This document shows positions 62,639-64,000 of a DNA stretch of 64,000 nucleotides, one piece after another; positions within the stretch are counted from its first letter, which is position 1; the number at the start of each line of letters is the position of its first letter. The DNA is from Candidatus Desulfovibrio gallistercoris (GTDB taxonomy: Bacteria > Desulfobacterota > Desulfovibrionia > Desulfovibrionales > Desulfovibrionaceae), in NCBI GenBank assembly GCA_019118745.1, contig DWYJ01000037.1, positions 38,489 to 102,488 of the forward strand, read 5' to 3'. The notes below the pieces were generated by a model. The model did no database searches and had not been told where the DNA came from. It saw nothing but the letters and a program-made list of their open reading frames with translations. A program made the translations under genes and the position numbers.

Positions 62639-63493
62639 ATGAACAAGCTCTGCTTCTTGCTGTTGCTGCTGGCCGCTTTGGGCGGTTTGCCCATGATCTT
62701 CAGCCCGTCATCCGCCGAGGGCATCCGCGGACATAGCGCGCTGCTCTATATCCCCCCCACCGTCATGGCCTTGCAGGCGGCCGCCCCCCGCAACAATCCG
62801 GCGCTTTCCCTGATGGCCTTTGGCCTCAACTTCTGGGGGCTCACCAACGGGAACCTCGGCGTTCGGGTTCTGGCCATTGACGGTTGCCTGGCGCTGCCGT
62901 ACGGCTTGTTGCTCCACGCGGTCGTTCGCGCGTTCAGGCCCGGAGACCGGCGTCTCCTTCTGCTGCTGACCCTTTTTGGCGGCATCTTCGGGATGCATCG
63001 CTTCTATGCCGGGCGCCCCTTGTCCGGCCTCTACATGCTGATGCTGACCCCGCTCGGTCTGATCCTCCTTGTGGGCATCATTGGCGTGTTCCCGCTCAGC
63101 GCGGTGACGATCTGGGTGCTGGCGGATCTTGTTTTCGTCGCAAGTGGGCGCTTCAGGGATGGACAGGGCCGCCGCATCACCGGGCGGCAGGATGAAGGAA
63201 GGGACGAGAGCAACTCGCGGAGCCGCCGCAGGCTTACGCTGCTGACCATTTTTCTGGGAGTCGTCGGGGCACACCGCTTCCTTGTCCGGCGTCCGTATAC
63301 CGGGCTCTGCATGCTATGCCTGTTCGTGGTGAACGTGTACTACCTGCAGTGTATCCCGCTCATGAGGGAGGCCACCGACTTCATGTGGCTCCTCCTTCCC
63401 TTCACGTTGCAATTGAGCTGGCTGCTCAGCGACATCGCTGCCGTGCGCTGCGGCTGCTTCAGAGACGGTAGAGGACGCCCCGCCACCGTCTAA
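62639..63493 (+). CDS. TM2-domain membrane protein 2 (duplicate of protein 1)
   Basis: The 284-residue paralog is nearly identical to the preceding gene in its two TM2 units (FGGIFGMHRFYAGRPLSGLY and FLGVVGAHRFLVRRPYTGL) and C-terminus (LSWLLSDIAAVRCGCFRDGR), but differs in residues about 15-90, where the first gene has extra hydrophobic sequence. The promoter, leader and 60 bases after the stop codon are also duplicated. The second TM2 loop lacks the usual Tyr-x-Gly after HRF in both copies. Function unknown. Confidence 0.85.
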   Translation: MNKLCFLLLLLAALGGLPMIFSPSSAEGIRGHSALLYIPPTVMALQAAAPRNNPALSLMAFGLNFWGLTNGNLGVRVLAIDGCLALPYGLLLHAVVRAFRPGDRRLLLLLTLFGGIFGMHRFYAGRPLSGLYMLMLTPLGLILLVGIIGVFPLSAVTIWVLADLVFVASGRFRDGQGRRITGRQDEGRDESNSRSRRRLTLLTIFLGVVGAHRFLVRRPYTGLCMLCLFVVNVYYLQCIPLMREATDFMWLLLPFTLQLSWLLSDIAAVRCGCFRDGRGRPATV

Positions 63494-63561
63494 GCGGCGG
63501 AAAGACACGGCAAGAAGAAAGGACACCCGCCCTCTTCCCCTCTGAGCGGCCGGGCATGAGC

Positions 63562-63592
63562 GCTTTGTCTTTGAAAAAGATAAAACGCTTTA
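63562..63592 (+). repeat. Family B repeat, copy 11 (first hairpin only)
   Basis: AGCGCTTTGTCTTTGAAAAAGATAAAACGCTTT, cut off by the start of repeat A6. It lies at the end of the second duplication unit, matching B10 at the end of the first. Confidence 0.65.
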
Positions 63593-63811
63593 GGGCCTGT
63601 TAACACTATTGGCAGTTTGTTTGAGGGGAAGGGAAACCCCTCGCTCTGCTGTCGATGCCCGTAAGGCTCCTTCGTCGCCTAACGGGCACGGCCCTGCGGG
63701 CCGCCTTTCGGTCGCCGCCGGCGCTGGAGGGGTTTCCCTTCCCCCCAAGCCCCCGTCCCTTCCCCTGCGCGCTTTTACCGGGAAAATGTCAGGGACACGA
63801 GGCAACCCCGC
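63593..63811 (+). repeat. Family A repeat, copy 6
   Basis: Starts AGGGCCTGTTAACACTATTGG. It contains the perfect 18-bp inverted repeat GGGGAAGGGAAACCCCTC (63625-63642) / GAGGGGTTTCCCTTCCCC (63727-63744) and the conserved inner block GCCCGTAAGG...CTAACGGGC. Confidence 0.88.
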
Positions 63812-63873
63812 CTCTAGAGCGGATTCGCATTGAAATTGTGTCCAATTTCCATGCTGACGCTGCCCTCACACTA
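63812..63873 (+). repeat. Family C element, partial copy cut by the insertion sequence
   Basis: CTCTAGAGCGGATTCGCATTGAAATTG...CCCTCACACTA matches the reverse complement of 43009-43070 and stops exactly where the insertion sequence begins. Confidence 0.85.
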
Positions 63874-64000
63874 GGGTCAGGACTCATTATTTCCATACGC
63901 TTCAAAAAAGAGTAGGTATGGAGACGGAGGTTACCATGTCTACTCTTTTTTATCTTTCATCTGCTCAAATGGATACCATCCGCCCTTTCTTTCCTCGCTC
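63874..64000 (+). mobile_element. IS5-like insertion sequence, left end (cut by window)
   Basis: The repeat sequence ends in CACACTA and is followed by GGGTCAGGACTCATTATT, a typical insertion-sequence terminus, then a short leader and a transposase start. The target looks like TA or CTAG, as for the IS427/IS5 group. The right end lies outside the window. Confidence 0.75.
63936..64000 (+). CDS. IS5-family transposase, N-terminus only
   Basis: ATG at 63936 with GGAGACGGAGG upstream opens a frame reading MSTLFYLSSAQMDTIRPFFP to the window edge (21 codons). The pattern hydrophobic-Leu-Ser-x-x-Gln-Met-x-x-Ile-x-Pro-Phe-Phe-Pro matches the start of IS5/IS427 transposases (DUF4096 type). The short leader and the adjacent terminal repeat support it. 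The codon use is more AT-rich than the neighbours, as expected for a mobile gene. Confidence 0.75.
   Translation, partial: MSTLFYLSSAQMDTIRPFFPR

Noticed and set aside
19372-63811. CRISPR array from the repeated sequences
   Set aside because: The repeats are dispersed, about 100-250 bases long, in both orientations and without regular spacers or cas genes.

Overview
The window is a high-GC (about 65%) bacterial chromosome segment. The organism is most likely a Desulfovibrio-type sulfate reducer (Desulfovibrionaceae). This is inferred from the flagellar gene order, the chemotaxis gene set, the CofD-like protein of a type I associate with these bacteria and the general protein character; no single gene proves it. 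Most genes are ordinary chromosomal genes with good Shine-Dalgarno sites. There is no phage, CRISPR array, tRNA or rRNA that I can support.

Layout. 1-6060 (minus): flagellar cluster flgI-flgJ(like)-flgN-flgK behind a sigma54-type promoter, and an unknown gene plus flgM behind a sigma28-type promoter. 6075-8110 (minus): a drug-efflux MFS protein and a shikimate-kinase-like protein. 8316-17685 (plus): a secreted Pro/Ala-rich protein, then rpmH-rnpA-yidD-yidC-jag-mnmE, a DEDD exonuclease, a CofD-like protein and a RluA-type pseudouridine synthase, many with overlapping starts and stops. 17728-21006 (plus): a DUF47/Pit phosphate pair and an M20 amidohydrolase. 21185-28137 (minus): panB, a catB-type acetyltransferase, speB, a two-gene Thr/Ser exporter with a possible attenuator, mnmM, metK and panC.

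28390-38909 (plus) is the most unusual part. Six paralogous genes encode membrane-anchored Sel1-like repeat proteins. Each ends in an ARPDK(R/H/C) C-terminal tag (mostly SFARPDKR), and five carry a related FAR motif just after the membrane anchor. A small papain-like cysteine-peptidase candidate (Gln7/Cys14/His130/Asp146) sits in the middle and shares an upstream promoter-like block with the first paralog. I do not recognise this arrangement as a described system.

39051-60314: an EAL phosphodiesterase with a degenerate GGDEF domain, rimO, a GtrA-glycosyltransferase fusion with a DegT aminotransferase, three chemoreceptors with cheW and cheV, ilvD, a flippase and cysK. cheW and one receptor have sigma28-type promoters. 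60484-63493 (plus): two small periplasmic proteins and a tandem pair of TM2-domain membrane proteins. The window ends inside an IS5-like insertion sequence.

From about 19 kb onward the intergenic spaces are filled with three families of short structured repeats: family A (about 100-250 bp, long inverted arms with compensatory changes), family B (about 145 bp, four hairpins in a row) and family C (about 155 bp, also hairpins). Their ends begin with TAG, and several neighbouring genes use that TAG as their stop codon. Start codons below were chosen from Shine-Dalgarno spacing and family length and often differ from the ORF-track starts.
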